Shown: piece after piece, positions 33,310-46,194 of the stretch
How the letters are laid out: every line of letters begins with the position of its first letter
Numbering within the stretch: position 1 is the stretch's first letter
Assembly: GCA_940337035.1 (NCBI GenBank)
Contig: OW679202.1
Location: 44,595,763-44,659,762, forward strand
From: Agriotes lineatus
Lineage: Eukaryota; Arthropoda; Insecta; Coleoptera; Elateridae
DNA: 64,000 bases
Reading direction: 5' to 3'
The notes under the pieces: model-generated
Databases searched by the model: none
What the model saw: the letters and a program-made list of their open reading frames with translations, nothing else
What the model was told of the DNA's origin: nothing
Made by a program: the position numbers and the translations under genes

Positions 33310-35095
33310 AACGTGCGCATTAATTAATGAACTTTTTGTAAAGACAAGAAACTATAATCTACCATAGTATTTGTTACATGCTGGAACAAAAGGCGTTTGT
33401 TTTTGAAATTCCAGTTTTACTAATAGCCGCAAATGCAACGGTATACTGGAAGAAAACAGACTTAACTATTATATACTAATTATTTCTCATAACGCGCCTG
33501 TCATAAAATTGATCTTTCTATCTTCTTTTTCCAGCTTGAGTCTTTTCTTCTATCGCATTCAGTCTTTCTTCCTCCATTACCTTCAGTAGATGGAAGGTGT
33601 AACAAGCCGTTGCAATTTAAAGCTTCAATAGCAAACTAACTGTTGAAGAAGATGACATATCATGGTATTTTTTCCAGCATCATTCGAAAACTGTAGTTGC
33701 CATAGACAACTAAACTGAGCTCCTTTATTGTACTACTACTAAGAAAAGTGTTTTTTAAATAGTGTAAACGTAATAAAATGCATCCTACATAGAACTAATA
33801 TGATATGCGAAAATATAAGATATTAGCATACTTATTAATTTTATAAATGTTATTGTAGTATCGCAACTTTAAGAAATAAAACTATGCTGAAAAAGAGCTG
33901 ATGGTAGAGAAATAGATTTCAGTACACGGCACAATAGAAATTCAGAGATGGGTTTAATAGCTATTTTTATGGTCCTGTTGCAACTCTATATCACGGAATA
34001 TCTAAGAAAAATATCATATTTTGTATTAAAGGCAACGTGGTTTTCCATTATAAAGTTATATAACCTTTTAATATTTTAAAATTATAAAATGTTGCCGCAT
34101 CGGATCTAGATCTAAGCTGAACGACTTGTAGTTATGGTTCGACTATTAAAAACGAAGACTGTAAAGCATCGCCTATAAGTCAGGTAGTGGGCTTTTTGCT
34201 GAAGCGAATGAATTATTAATACACACGAGCCGAAATCGCAGCTCTATTTTATTCAGCAACATATTCTAGTAGAGAATTTATAAGTTTAACTTCTGCAATC
34301 CAATTTTAACTGGGACTGATCACGATATTAGCGAGCACAACGTTATGAACAACGACATGTAAAAAAACGGAGATGCGAAAAAGCATTAAAATTCCTTTCC
34401 CGTGCATTATGGAGCAGACCCTTATTTCATATTCTGTAAGCAATGTGGTGTAAAATCTCGATCTTCTGTTGATAGAAATCACATTATTATAGGTGAAATT
34501 ATTTCTGTAACTGATAATCCAGTTCTTTGTAATGCGCACGTATTAGACAACGTGGGCACAGCTTAGAATAGATAAATTTCAATTATGTTCCTGCAAAGAA
34601 TGAGGAATAGGTGGCTTCCTTAGCAGTCCTCTCGCTACCACCCTTGACCTCATTTGGAGCTAGATTATTCCGATGCATGTTCTGTTAGATTCGAAGGCAT
34701 CTGTCATCGAAGATCGTCAGTCACATTTCTGATACTTGCGAGGCGCACAGAAAGTGAAAAATGAAAAATAACGTACAAGGTGATTCAGAAGCCGGTCTCT
34801 ATAAAAAGGCTGATTTATTTGCGATTCGGTTTTGTATCGAGCCGTACAAATTAGCGGTGATTAAAACGTACAGAATTTAGCGTTTTATTCCGTGTTATGA
34901 AATACAGGAAAACAGAGGATGAGAGGGTGTGAATTACGGCTGCTGACTGAAGTGGCTATTTTTAATCAAAATCCCAAAATCTAGGCCGTCTGGGGCGTGC
35001 GAAATATACAGTTTCGCTGTGAAAATTTTCTTCGGGCGCATTTGGGAGATAACGAACTTTTAAAAATCTAAAGTAATCATTAATAATAAGTGTTC
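33310..35095. other. No recognised feature
   Basis: AT-rich. The 77-codon minus frame at 34306-34539 has no recognisable motif. Confidence 0.4.
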
Positions 35096-35114
35096 AAAGT
35101 TTCTCTTACTTACA

Positions 35115-35245
35115 GTGTGGTAAACTGAGCCCCTTTTGTAATTCTTCGGCTGATGACGTAATCACGTTTTAGGGTTATGTGCATGAAGAGGTTTACGCTG
35201 AGATAATGTGATTACATCAGCTAAAGAGTTCTAAAAGAGATTTAA
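35115..35245. repeat. Imperfect palindrome, about 130 bp
   Basis: CTGATGACGTAATCAC at about 35150 is mirrored by GTGATTACATCAG at about 35208, and TTCTTCGG by AAAGAGTTC further out. Arms are about 34 bp. It could be a small fold-back MITE. Confidence 0.5.
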
Positions 35246-35254
35246 ATTCTGCAT

Positions 35255-35875
35255 CAGTGAATGAATGTGGTTGTTGTAGTTATTTACAATTAAAACTCCA
35301 TATTTGCGTTTCACCACTGAATTGCACAAACTTTATATTGATTAAATTAAAAAAAAATCTAATTTGACTCTTTAATTGGGGTTGTGGCATTTTATTTAAC
35401 TAATTAATTATAATTCTTCACAACTGCTTTAAGGAAAGGAACTGTTTGTTCTTGTTCTGTTGCGTTTTTAGTTGATTCAGCTATTTCCTCTGGTTGAGTT
35501 TCGGGCAGTTCTACCTGATAATAATTAATAAATATGCTTCTGGTGTTTTAGAAAGGTAGTTTTCATACGCTAGTCTCCTAATTGTACATTTTACTTGAAA
35601 ATAATTTTAGTCTTCCAGCTGACTATATTAAAACGGAGTCAGGCATTTCTAATAATAGATGTCGTAACATTTAATATCTTGCTTAAACTATGAAAAAGCT
35701 ACATCGGACAAACAGTGCAGTTATTAAAACTCGCTTAAATAAGCTAGTGCGTCTCATGGTGAGAACTCAGTACAGAAAAATATAGTAATGCGAAACTTAG
35801 GAAATTTTCTCTCGCACGCTGCCAAATCTAAGTCGACGAACGACAGCGTAAGTTTACCGAGGACTCAACAGCTTC
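35255..35875. other. No recognised feature
   Basis: AT-rich, no open frame above background. Confidence 0.4.
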
Positions 35876-35879
35876 TCTT

Positions 35880-36150
35880 CTTCCTTTTAATGTAGACTGA
35901 GAGGCTGTTAATAACCACACAAAGTGTGGTTTTTATTAGCCATCGTAAGCTGCGGCCGGGGCAGGTGGCTAGTCTAATCCTTTGAATTAAGGAAAAATGC
36001 TCTTCTATAAAGGTGACGACCACCAAAGGCGTTTACATAGCTGCCGGAAAGCTAAAGATGAAACCAATGCCCGGGTGTGGGGTTTGAACTCACTACCTGC
36101 CGATTGCAAGCGCAAACGCTTTACCTCTTGCTATCTTGCTCAACAGTTCG
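35880..36150 (-). mobile_element. tRNA-derived SINE C (minus)
   Basis: The minus strand from 36150 has an A-box-like TAGCAAGAGGT and, 50 bp on, the B box GAGTTCAAACCCC (complement of 36079-36091), with tRNA-like sequence between. It continues through a tRNA-unrelated body to about 35880, where AACCACACTTTGTGTGGTT forms a hairpin. No 3' poly-A or simple tail is clear. Confidence 0.62.
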
Positions 36151-36224
36151 TTACGTATAACGTTCTAGAATTTGGATTGTAATCTGAGAGTGAACCACGT
36201 TCACTCGCACTTAGACTTCGAGGT

Positions 36225-37045
36225 GGGCCCATTTGCGGTGCTTCCATAGCGGCACTCCTTGGCTGCCTCACTCAAGCCATTCGATTTTTTCAGTGAACTT
36301 GATGATCTCTTAATATGGATCTTCCTATCGAAACGAGTGCGGGGCATTCACATAGAATGTGCTCTGCCGTTTTGTCCTGAAGGTTGCACCCTGAACAGGT
36401 TGGGTCGTGAACTAGGCTCATCCTATGCATATGGTTGTTCAGTCTCCGGCTTCCAGACACACAATTTTGGCTAAAATAACCATCCTTGCGTGGAGTAATT
36501 TGTCCCTTCTAGCGCAATGGCGTTAGTGGTTTTCTTGGCTAACTAAGTATGGTGTACGGCAGATTCGACGAAGCTGCAATTGCTGGTTTGGAACCCCAAA
36601 AAGATTGTTCCGAGCTTTGGCTCGCTGGGCAATTTGCTTGTTTGTTGCTATTTTCCTGCATGCCCTTTTATCAAAATAAGTTTTAGCTCCAGCTCGGTGA
36701 AACATTCTTAAAAATAAATTTAGGCAAGGTATAGTTTCCCCCAGTAGATGAATTCTATGGGTAGTGCCTTTCAAGATGCTCTGATGTTTTTTCAATGCTT
36801 CTATCGTTCCATAACCCCCTCACTCGCAGCCTTAGAGCCTTTAGTACCACCTCCCACACATCAAAATATAGAGGGGGACTCGGGGTAGTGTCTGCAGTTG
36901 GGGTGAAACGTATAGCACCCATAGTACCCAAACATATTAGTATAGCTGAACTGTGATAATTCGTTTGCTGTAATAAGTTGTCTGATTCTGGGCTACCGGA
37001 CTGGCTCGCCATAGCAATATATTGGTCTAATGACTGCAATCTACA
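36225..37045 (-). pseudogene. I/R1-type LINE C-terminus (RNase H and zinc-finger region), broken
   Basis: The minus strand reads LICLGTMGAIRFTPTADTTP (about 36940), matching the ITGAMRTTPTAA block after the RT. It then gives a decayed RNase H to tail region, and GSRRLNNHMHRMSLVHDPTC with CSGCNLQDKTAEHILCECP (36440-36350), the GHC.LN.HLH..G..DD..C..C...ETAEH.L..CP zinc-like motif of RNase H-bearing LINEs. Frameshifts lie between blocks. Confidence 0.75.
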
Positions 37046-37135
37046 GCCACCAGGCAGTATAAAGTTCCCATAATCTGAAGTTTCTGAGTTTTAATCCTTC
37101 TTCAAGTATGTGTCTACAATTAAGCTTTTGATTAC

Positions 37136-37291
37136 ATGTTATACCCTGAAAACGTTAAGGGTGTTTTGAAAAATTATGTTCCCTACGGACAACCTCTGCT
37201 TATCGTCGCCGTAATTGTCGTGTTTCCAGCACTAGTATGTACAGCTCTGTACTACAGGAACTGTAGAGTAGAAAATGCATGTTCTACCTAA
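37136..37291 (+). CDS. Small open frame with one membrane segment, unknown
   Basis: ATG at 37136, 51 codons: MLYPENVKGVLKNYVPYG, then PLLIVAVIVVFPALVCTALY, a clear hydrophobic segment, then a short basic Cys-containing tail and TAA. Local base composition is more balanced than the flanks. The frame is open for four more codons upstream, and an AAG at 37122-37124 could be a weak splice acceptor. I do not recognise the protein; chance cannot be excluded at this length. Confidence 0.25.
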   Translation: MLYPENVKGVLKNYVPYGQPLLIVAVIVVFPALVCTALYYRNCRVENACST

Positions 37292-37299
37292 AACGTAGA

Positions 37300-38115
37300 A
37301 GAAGACGTGGAAGATTAGCTTATAATAATTGAATATTAGGAGAAGTTTAGCAACTTCGACTTATATAAGATCCTGGACTAAATTTTTACCGTGTTATGTT
37401 GAAAATATTTTCTTCGCAATAGACACAGATGCGTGCAGAATAAATCCTTGACAGGATGCGTCGGTATAAGTGTATACATATAGTTGGTTTATTATAAAAA
37501 TTATCTATGTCAAACATAAGACTTCTACACATGACTCTCGTGAGCGCCAGTTTGACTTACGGATTTTTCGATGTAAGACTTTTCTTTTCGCATTCTTTAA
37601 AAATCAGGGAGATAGTGCCAAATAAAAGTGAAAACTAAAGAAAAATGGTTGAGCAACTAGAAAAAGGAGAGGAACAGTAAACTACAGCTAATTAGTAATG
37701 ACCCGCATAAATTAAGTAGAAAAGAACAAACAGCAGGGAATCGTCTAAGAGTTGGTTACATACGTATAACCTATAATTTTCTTCTACAAAGTAGATGGAG
37801 CCCAGCTGTGAAGTCTGTAACTCATAATTGACTGTTGAGCACATTATTGTACATTGCTCCAAATTTGAGAATAAAAGAAAAAAAATACCATATATCAGCT
37901 GATATAAATGCTGCATTGGGTAACTCTGGACAAGCGAGTCTATATTAAATTAAATAACTTATTGTTATGGTAATAATTATAAACTGATATTTATAAACCC
38001 GTGTTACGCACTAACGGCCCATATATGTTAGAGCGCCCTTTCCCCTTGTTTTTCAATAAATAAAGAAAAATCAGGATAGGTTTTTGCAGTAGAATTGAGT
38101 ATTTTGTCCTTTTAT
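37300..38115. other. No recognised feature
   Basis: AT-rich. T-rich sequence just before 38121 could be the end of an intron. Confidence 0.4.
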
Positions 38116-38120
38116 TGCAG

Positions 38121-38247
38121 TGACACAGTACAGAGGGCAATGGCTTCTATATTTTGTGATACTGATGACAGCAGATGTAAAATAGAACATTTCAGTCCTG
38201 ACTTAAACACTAAATTGAGTGAAATGTGTCAAATAACACCTTCAAAG
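38121..38247 (+). CDS. Candidate internal coding exon, unknown protein
   Basis: A pyrimidine-rich tract ends in TTGCAG at 38115-38120. The next 127 bases are open in one frame (first base completes a codon): DTVQRAMASIFCDTDDSRCK and IEHFSPDLNTKLSEMCQI, ending TPSK, followed by GTAAAA at 38248. The peptide has a balanced, acidic, soluble-protein composition unlike chance frames nearby, and is not from any transposon I know. I cannot name the protein. No partner exon was found, so a chance frame remains possible. Confidence 0.4.
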
Positions 38248-38599
38248 GTAAAACGATAAAAGTGTCTTCCCAGGGTTGTTATATTTTGGTGTTAGATCAA
38301 TATTTTGAATTTAAATTTTTCTACTTATTAAGGGATTTGGAAACTGGCAGTGATTATTTGATGACAAACAAAAATAGCGAAAAATAGTCTACAGCATAAA
38401 GTTAAAATTACAGTACTGACTATGGATATATAATTATTATTAGTAGAATTATACTTTTGCAATCTTATTTTGTTGCAAACATCTTTAATTTTTTTTTCTA
38501 GTTTTTTTCTCTTCCCGCTATTGTCCTCATCTTTGGTTTAATTTTAAAATGTAAGTAGTCTCTCACGAGGTATTAACTTTTTGGCTACATGTGACGACA

Positions 38600-38845
38600 G
38601 GTTGTAGGTCCTTTTTCTAATTATTTTTCTGCTAAACAGCCCTTTAGAGCCCACTCCTGAAAGTAGGCCTCCCTTTCATGTTTCCACTCTCTTTTATTCA
38701 CCGCTATTTGCTGCAAATTTCTGCCCAGTTTTTCCCTTACGTTGCCAGTCCAACGTCTTTGAGGCCCTCAAATTTATCTCTTATGTGCTCTCGTTCTCCG
38801 GATTAGTTTGGTCCACCTATTTTCGCGGGTACTATGTAGTTTAAA
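38600..38845 (-). mobile_element. LINE C-terminus (minus)
   Basis: The minus strand reads RENRWTKLIRRTRAHKR, then GPQRRWTGNVREKLGRNLQQ and IAVNKREWKHEREAYFQEWA. It matches the well-known DNRWT...WRP...GRPQ.RW.DDI...W...A..R..W...EAY.QEW ending of RTE-like insect LINEs. One stop interrupts it. Nothing upstream of the last 80 codons survives recognisably. Confidence 0.75.
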
Positions 38846-38849
38846 GTTT

Positions 38850-40410
38850 GTACTGAACTATCCAGTGTTTTGAAAGTCAAAATTTAGAGGACCTTTGCTA
38901 AAATGCCTTTCTAGGTACATACATCTTGTAGTCTCAAATATTTGTATTTGAAGCATTTAATTTCTGGGACGGGAGAGAATATCGGCTTGGACAATCGTGA
39001 ACGCCATTCTGAAAACTGCCCCTCCAAAGTACATGGCGGACAATGCTTACTAGTCTATTAACGACTTGCCCCACCTTCAGATGGCTTAGATTAAGAACAA
39101 ACGCGTGCGCAGTTAAAGCAAGATGGAGTCGGTAGGACTTAATCGTCCATTATCTATAAGGACCACTTCTTATGATAGTAGTAGTAATCTTATAAACGTT
39201 ATAAAGAGGAAAATTGTATTGAAAAAAGGCATGTATTTGCTCATACGTAAGTAGCTTTGAGAATTTAATAAATATTGTGCGGCAAGCTGCTGGGTCTTTA
39301 TAAATCTATCTGAGATTACAGTTAGGCGAGTGCAAGCATAAACAAAAGAGGCATGTAATAAAATTTAGTGATACTGCCTTAAACCTGCCAGTTTATGAGG
39401 AAGGATAGACGGTACATGCATATTCCCGGAACAGAAGTGCTCTTGTAGTTTGACAGGACTAAAAATCTGCGGTATTCAAATTTGTGGGCTAAAATTGTAA
39501 TTTAGTGTGCATTAGTTGTGATTCTGAAAATAACAACAGCAATTACTTTTGTATAGGACATCGCCTTTTCAACCTTTGGTTTACCTCCCAAACGTGGGTA
39601 TAAATGGATTTTCAAAATTTCATGGTTGTACTTATCATTTTATACATACATGCAGACATTTTATCCTACATTAAATATGATATATCATCTATGCTTAAAA
39701 CATACGCCATTTTTGGTCGAATTCGTTTCTGAGTTTTACTGCAACTATTTTGGTCACTATTTTTTCAATTAAAGGCATTAACAGGTATAGATTTCTTATC
39801 GTAAGTTCCTTCTTTTATTTCATAGACCAGTTTGTCCTCACGTAATTTTTACGACTTTGTAATCCGCCTCGGGGATCGACTTTCAAACTAATTTTGGTCT
39901 AATAACTAAATAACTTATAATTGCAAATGGACGCAATTGTGATGCCTTTAAATGTTTCCGAGTACTAAATGGAACAAGAATGATGGTTTGTTTGCAACTT
40001 GTTATACCTACAGCAACGTTTAATTTTTTTACATAAAAAATATACATACTAACCCTGCATTGTCATCTATGCGCTGACCTCGCCGAATACTGAAATTTTG
40101 CGAATGTGTAAGCGTTGAACTTAATTATTTATTTTCAACATGTTAACATACCATTCCGATATAACGGCATGATTACTTTATTCAGAAAAAAAATAGTCTA
40201 ACCATACCAGAAGCAGAGACAGTATACTGTACTATATTTTTCTATCGTTAACGAATTTTCGTGCAGGTGATTGTTGTGACCAGCAACATGAATTGTGCTA
40301 CTAAATCAGAATTGTATAATACAGTAGCTTTTTGTTGCACGTGTGAACAAGCTGTTCTAACAGAATGTTACATTCTTATTAAAAAAAATATTAAATATGA
40401 AGAGTCGATT
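38850..40410. other. No recognised gene
   Basis: AT-rich DNA leading into the satellite. A frame from 40261 is open to the first satellite monomer and begins after a TGCAG, but has no ATG at its start and no family resemblance. Confidence 0.4.
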
Positions 40411-40414
40411 GATT

Positions 40415-42977
40415 TATATTTTTTTACGAAACTAGCATTCTAACAATACGTTGATAGATAAACAATTCGAGTAGTGCAGCTTGTTAAAACCTTGTAAAAT
40501 TGATTGAATCTGGATAATGGGACTGGTTTGCAATAAAACACTTTACTGACAAAATATTCTAGATATATCAGTCTCATTGAATTTTTCACAAAACTGACGT
40601 TCTAACAATACGCTGATAGATAAACAATCGGAGTACTGCTGCTTGTTAAATCCTTGTTGTAAAATTCATTTAATCAGACTAATGGGACTGGTTTCAAATA
40701 AAACACTTTATTGATAAAATATTGTAGATGTCTGGGGTTCATTGTAATTTCAGCAACAATTCATTGATGGATAAACATTCGCAGTGTTGCCGCTTGTTAA
40801 ACTCTTGTACTAAAATTAATTGAATCTAGATAATGGAACTGGTTTCAAATAACACACTTTAGTGGCAAAATATTGTCGATATATGGCCCCGATTACAAAT
40901 TTTCAAAAAAATAACATTCCAACAATAAACTGATAGATAAACAATCGTATTGCCTTCTTAAATCCTTTTAAAATTAATTGCATCGGGATAATGGGACTGG
41001 TTTCAAATAAAACACCTTACCGACAGAATATTGTAGATATATGGCCTTGATTGCAATTTTTCACAAAACCAAGATTCTAATAATACGTTGATAGATAAAC
41101 AATCGGCGTATACTACTTGTTAAATACTCATCGGAAGGTTCACAGGATCTGAATATTGGAACTCATTTCGAATAAATCACTTTATTGCCAAAAATACACA
41201 GTATATCGGCCAACTTGTAATTTTTACCAAACCAGCATTCTAACAATACATTGATAGATAAACAATCGGCGTATACTGCTTGTTAAATGCTCATCGGAAG
41301 GTTCACAGAATCTGAATATTGGAAATCATTTCGAATTAATCACTTTATTGCCAAAAATACACAATATATCGGCTAACTTGTAATTTTTACCAAACCAGCA
41401 ATCAACAATACATTGATAGATAAACAATCGGCGTATACTGCTTGCTAAATGCTCATCGGAAGGTTCACAGAATCTGAATATTGGAGGTCATTTCGAATTA
41501 ATCACTTTATTGCCAAAAATACACAATATATCGGCTAACTTGTAATTTTTACCAAACCAGCAATCAACAATACATTGATAGATAAAAAATCGGAGTATAC
41601 TGCTTGTTAAATACTCGTCGGAAGGTTCACAGAATCTGAACATTGGAACTCATTTCGAATAAATCACTTTATTGCCAAAGATACACAATATATCGGCCAA
41701 ACCAGCATTCTAACAATACATTGATAAATAAACAATCGTCGTATACCGCTTGTTAAATACTCGTCGGAAGGTTTACAGAATTTGAATATTGGAACCCATT
41801 TCGAATAAAACACTTTATTGCCAAAAATACACAATATATCGGCCAACTTGAAATTTTTACCAAACCATCATTCTAACAATACATTGATAAATAAACAATC
41901 GTCGTATACCGCTTGTTACATACTCGTCGGAAGGTTAACAGAATCTGAATGTTGGAACTTATTTCGAATAAATCACTTTATCGCCAAAAATACACTATAT
42001 ATCGGCCAACTTATAATTTTTACCAAACCAAAATTCTAACAATACATTCATAGATAAACAATCGGCGTATGCCGTTTGTTAAATACTCGTCGGAAGGTTC
42101 ACAGTATCTGAATATTTGAACTCATTTCCTATCAATCACCTTATTGTCAAAAATACACAATATATCGGCCAACTTGTAATTTTTACCAAACCAGCATTCT
42201 AACAATACATTGATAAATAAACAATCGTCGTATACCGCTTGTTAAATACTCGTCGGAAGGTTCACAGAATCGGAATATTGGAACTTATTTCGAATAAATC
42301 ACTTTATCGCCAAAAATACACTATATATCGGCCAACTTATAATTTTTACCAAACCAGAATTCTAACAATACATTGATAAATAAACAATCGTCGTATACCG
42401 CTTGTTAAATACTCGTCGGAAGGTTCACAGAATCTGAATATTGGAACTTATTTCGAATAAATCACTTTATTGCCAAAAATACACAATATATCGGCCAACT
42501 TGTAATTTTTACCAAACCAGCATTCTAACAATACATTGATAAATAAACAATCGTCGTATACCGCTTGTTAAATACTCGTCGGAAGGTTCACAGAATCTGA
42601 ATATTGGAACTTATTTCGAATAAATCACTTTATCGCCAAAAATACACTATATATCGCCCAACTTATAATTTTTACCAAACCAGAATTCTAACAATACATT
42701 GATAAATAAACAATCGTCGTATACCGCTTGTTAAATACTCGTCGGAAGGTTCACAGAATCTGAATATTGGAACTTATTTCGAATAAATCACTTTATCGGC
42801 AAAAATACACTAGATATCGGCCAACTTATAATTTTTACCAAACCAGCATTCTAACAATACATTGATAAATAAACAGTCGTCGTATACCGCTTGGTAAATA
42901 CTCGTCGGAAGGTTCACAGAATCCGAATATTGGAACTTATTTCGAATAAATCACTTTATTGCCAAAAATACACTATA
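40415..42977 (+). repeat. 163-bp satellite, left block (about 16 monomers)
   Basis: Each monomer contains CTAACAATACATTGATA, ATAAACAATCG, CTTGTTAAATACTCGTCGG, AATCACTTTATTGCC and TATATCGGCCAACTT. Spacing of the first motif is exactly 163 bp from 41711 through 42852 (41711, 41874, 42037, 42200, 42363, 42526, 42689, 42852). Toward 40415 monomers become irregular (147-166 bp) and divergent. Between 42200 and 42852 two subtypes tend to alternate. No gene is encoded; chance frames cross monomers. Confidence 0.95.
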
Positions 42978-43861
42978 GTACAGTGTGGTCCATTAAGTGT
43001 GCAACAAATGGGACATTTTTTTATTAGCTGTAAAACCGAAATTTAAATACCGCTAAAAGTTAGTGCATGTTCGATAACCATATCAGATGCCCTTAGAATC
43101 GCTTCAAGTCAAACAATATACAGGACAGGACAAAAAATATGTAATTCGTTCTAGAATAAAGTTACCTTATTTAAAAAAAAATAGCAAAATTTTATTGAGA
43201 AAAGTTTTTTAGAATCAAAAGTTATACTCAAATACAAAGTCACGGCCTCCTATTCGAATTTTGATTCTTTTTTTGTAAAATTTTGTATTATCCCCGTATG
43301 ATACATATTTGTATTATTCTGATTTTATTAAGAATTTTTCATATGTAAATTATTATTAGTAAAGTATTTGCCTTGTTAAAAATAATATTTGCGAAGTTCT
43401 GTTAAATATCGTTGCAACAAACATGAAGTGGACGCTTACCTAAAAAAATATAAATCCAAGTAAATTTTACAAATACGCTTTAAGTTGCTAAAAGTTATTT
43501 AAAAGGGATGTGGTTGTGGCTACTTTAAATACATATAAAATAAAAATAATAAAAATATGTATCATACAATAATAATACAAAATTTTCCAAAAAAGAATAA
43601 AAATTTGTATTTGAGCATAACTTTTAATTCTAAACAACTTTTCTCAATAAAAGTTTGCTATATTTTTTTAAATAAGGTAACTTTGTTCTTGAACGAATTT
43701 CATATTTTTTGTCCTGCCCTGTATATTGTTTGACTTGAAGCCATTCTAAGGGCATCTGATATGGTTATCGAACATGCACTAACTTTTGGCAATATTTAAA
43801 TTTTGATTGTACAACTAATAAAAAAATTTCCCATTTGTTGCACACTTAATGGACCACACTG
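42978..43861. mobile_element. MITE 2, 0.88-kb fold-back in the satellite
   Basis: It begins CAGTGTGGTCCATTAAGTG (42981) and ends with the inverted copy at 43861. The inverted arms are about 350 bp each with roughly 90 percent identity, leaving a loop of about 180 bp. The satellite sequence TATATATCGGCC is interrupted at a TA. Exact left boundary is uncertain by 3 bases (GTA). No coding capacity. Ends resemble those of MITE 3. Confidence 0.9.
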
Positions 43862-45850
43862 TATATCGGCCAACTTATAATTTTTACCAATCCAAAATTC
43901 TAACAATACATTCATAGATAAACAATCGGTGTATGCCGTTTGTTAAATACTCGTCGGAAGGTTCACAGAATCTGAATATTTGAACTCATTTCCTATCAAT
44001 CACTTTATTGCCAAAAATACACAATATATCGGCCAACTTGTAATTTTTACCAAACCAGCATTCTAATAATACATTGATAAATAAACAATCGTCGTATACC
44101 GCTTGTTAAATACTCGTCGGAAGGTTCACAGAATCTTAATATTGGAACTTATTTCGAATAAATCACTTTATTGCCAAAAATACACACTATATCGGCCAAC
44201 TTGTAATTTTTACCAAACCAGCATTCTAACAATACATTGATAAATAAACAATCGTCGTATACCGCTTGTTAAATACTCGTCGGAAAGTTCACAGAATCTT
44301 AATATTGGAACTTATTTCGAATAAATCACTTTATTGCCAAAAATACACAATATATCGGCCAACTTATAATTTTTACCAAACCAGAATTCTAACAATACGT
44401 TCATAGATAAACAATCGGCGTATGCCGTTTGTTAAATACTCGTCGGAAGGTTCACAGAATTTGAATACTTGAACTCATTTCGTACCAATTACTTTATTGC
44501 AAAAAATACACTATATATCGGCCAACTTGTAATTTTTACCAAACCAGCATTCTAACAATACATTGATATATAAACAATTGGCGAGTATGGCGGTTTATTA
44601 AATCCTTGTCGAAAAATTCATTGAACTTGGATAACGCCACCCGTTGCATAATACTTAACTGTAAAACGCACTATACATTGGCAAATTTCTTAGTTTTCAC
44701 AAACCTAACATTCTTAATCATCTTATGCACTACAAAGAAGTTTCAGAGATTATCTTAACATTCTAACAATACATTGATAGATATAAGCAATCTGAATATT
44801 ACAGCGTTTTAAATCCTCGTTAGAGAGGATTTATTGAATCTGGATGACAGACTCAGTTAGAATCAAACACTTTACGGCCAAAAGACGCTATATATTGACC
44901 AGTTTCGAATTTTTCACAATACTAATATTCTAACAATACATTGATAGATAAGAAATCGGAATATTGCAGCTTGTTAAATTCTCATTACTTAATTAATTGA
45001 ATTTGAATAGCAGACTCGTTTTGAATAAAACAATTTACCAGCAAATCACGCTGTGTATTGGCTAGTTTGTAATTTTTCACAAAACTAATCGAATCTGGGT
45101 AATGGACCTCGTTTCCTGAAAACACTTTACCGCCAATACGATATAATATAGGCTAATTTGTATTTTTTTTACAAAAATAGTTCGAACAATACATCGATAG
45201 ATAAGAGATTCATTGAAGCTGGATAACGAGACTTGTTTTAAGTAAAGCACTTTACTAACAGAGCACGCTACATATCAGTCAATCTATTATTTTTCACAAA
45301 ACAATAATTCTAACAATATATTGCCAAATAAATAATTGTTTTTGATAAAAAACTTTACTGCCGAAACACGCTATAAGTGTGCCGTTCAGTTTGTCATTTA
45401 TCAAAAAACTAAAATTCTACTAATCCACTGCTAGATAAACAATTGAGTTATTGCAGATTGTTAAAGCTTTGTTACAAAATTTATTGAATTCCAATTATCG
45501 ACCGATTTCAAATAAAACATACAATTGACTACTAATAATTTTTCACAAAAATAACATTTTGGTAATACCTTGTTAGTTAAACAACAAGCGTGTTGCATAT
45601 TCTTAAATGCTTGTCGGGAAATTAATTGTATCTGAATAATGGGACTCGTTTCGAGTAAATCACTATCGCAGAAGAAAGCTATATATTCACCAGTTTGTAA
45701 TTTTTCAGGAAACTAACGGTCTAGCAATACATTGATAGATAAACAATCCGAGAATTGCAGCTTGTTAAAGCCTTGTTGGAAAATTAATTGAGTCTGAATA
45801 CCAGGCTTCGTTTGAATAAAACACAGTTGACGTATTCCGGCTGGTAAACA
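43862..45850 (+). repeat. 163-bp satellite, right block (about 12 monomers)
   Basis: It continues the array in the same orientation right after MITE 2. Monomers to 44600 are well conserved; from 44740 they diverge strongly, with length changes and internal losses (for example around 45180-45400). A 41-bp foreign insert lies at 44715-44755. Confidence 0.92.
44715..44755 (-). mobile_element. 41-bp PLE-derived insert in the satellite
   Basis: It is flanked by perfect 9-bp copies of TAACATTCT (44706-44714 and 44756-44764). It contains ACAAAGAAGTTTCAGAGAT, continuing TTA, an exact 21-base match to the truncated 5' end of PLE 1 (15851-15871). Confidence 0.55.
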
Positions 45851-46194
45851 CACTTTTTAAAATGTCTTCATCTCGATACGAATCAAGTATTATACCTTTT
45901 TTATTAAATATTTTTTAAAGTGCTGTATCTGTGAAACCAAAAATGGTAATATTTAAAAAAGTTATTCGTAATGTTAAGTGGAAGTAGAGTTGCTAGCGCT
46001 CCTTACGTATAGATCTAATTTTAGTTAGACGGGAATTTGAGCACTATATTGTGCTTGAACTTGATCCGACCCGTAGTTTTTGAGTTATGAAGAAAATTCA
46101 AAAAGAAAAATTCATTTCTTGGGCGCATAGCTTCTTAAGTGTATCGATTTTGATGATAACAGTATTCCCATTCTTTTTAGGACAACCTGTATAA
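45851..46194. mobile_element. Insert within the satellite, unknown class
   Basis: It separates two satellite monomers. The right end reads TTTTTAGGACAACCTGTATA, like the end of a mariner-type MITE, but the left end is not clearly its inverted copy. No coding frame. Confidence 0.4.

Noticed and set aside
40261..40443. Terminal exon ending at the satellite
   Set aside because: The stop is supplied by the first satellite monomer and the frame starts without ATG; no similarity recognised.
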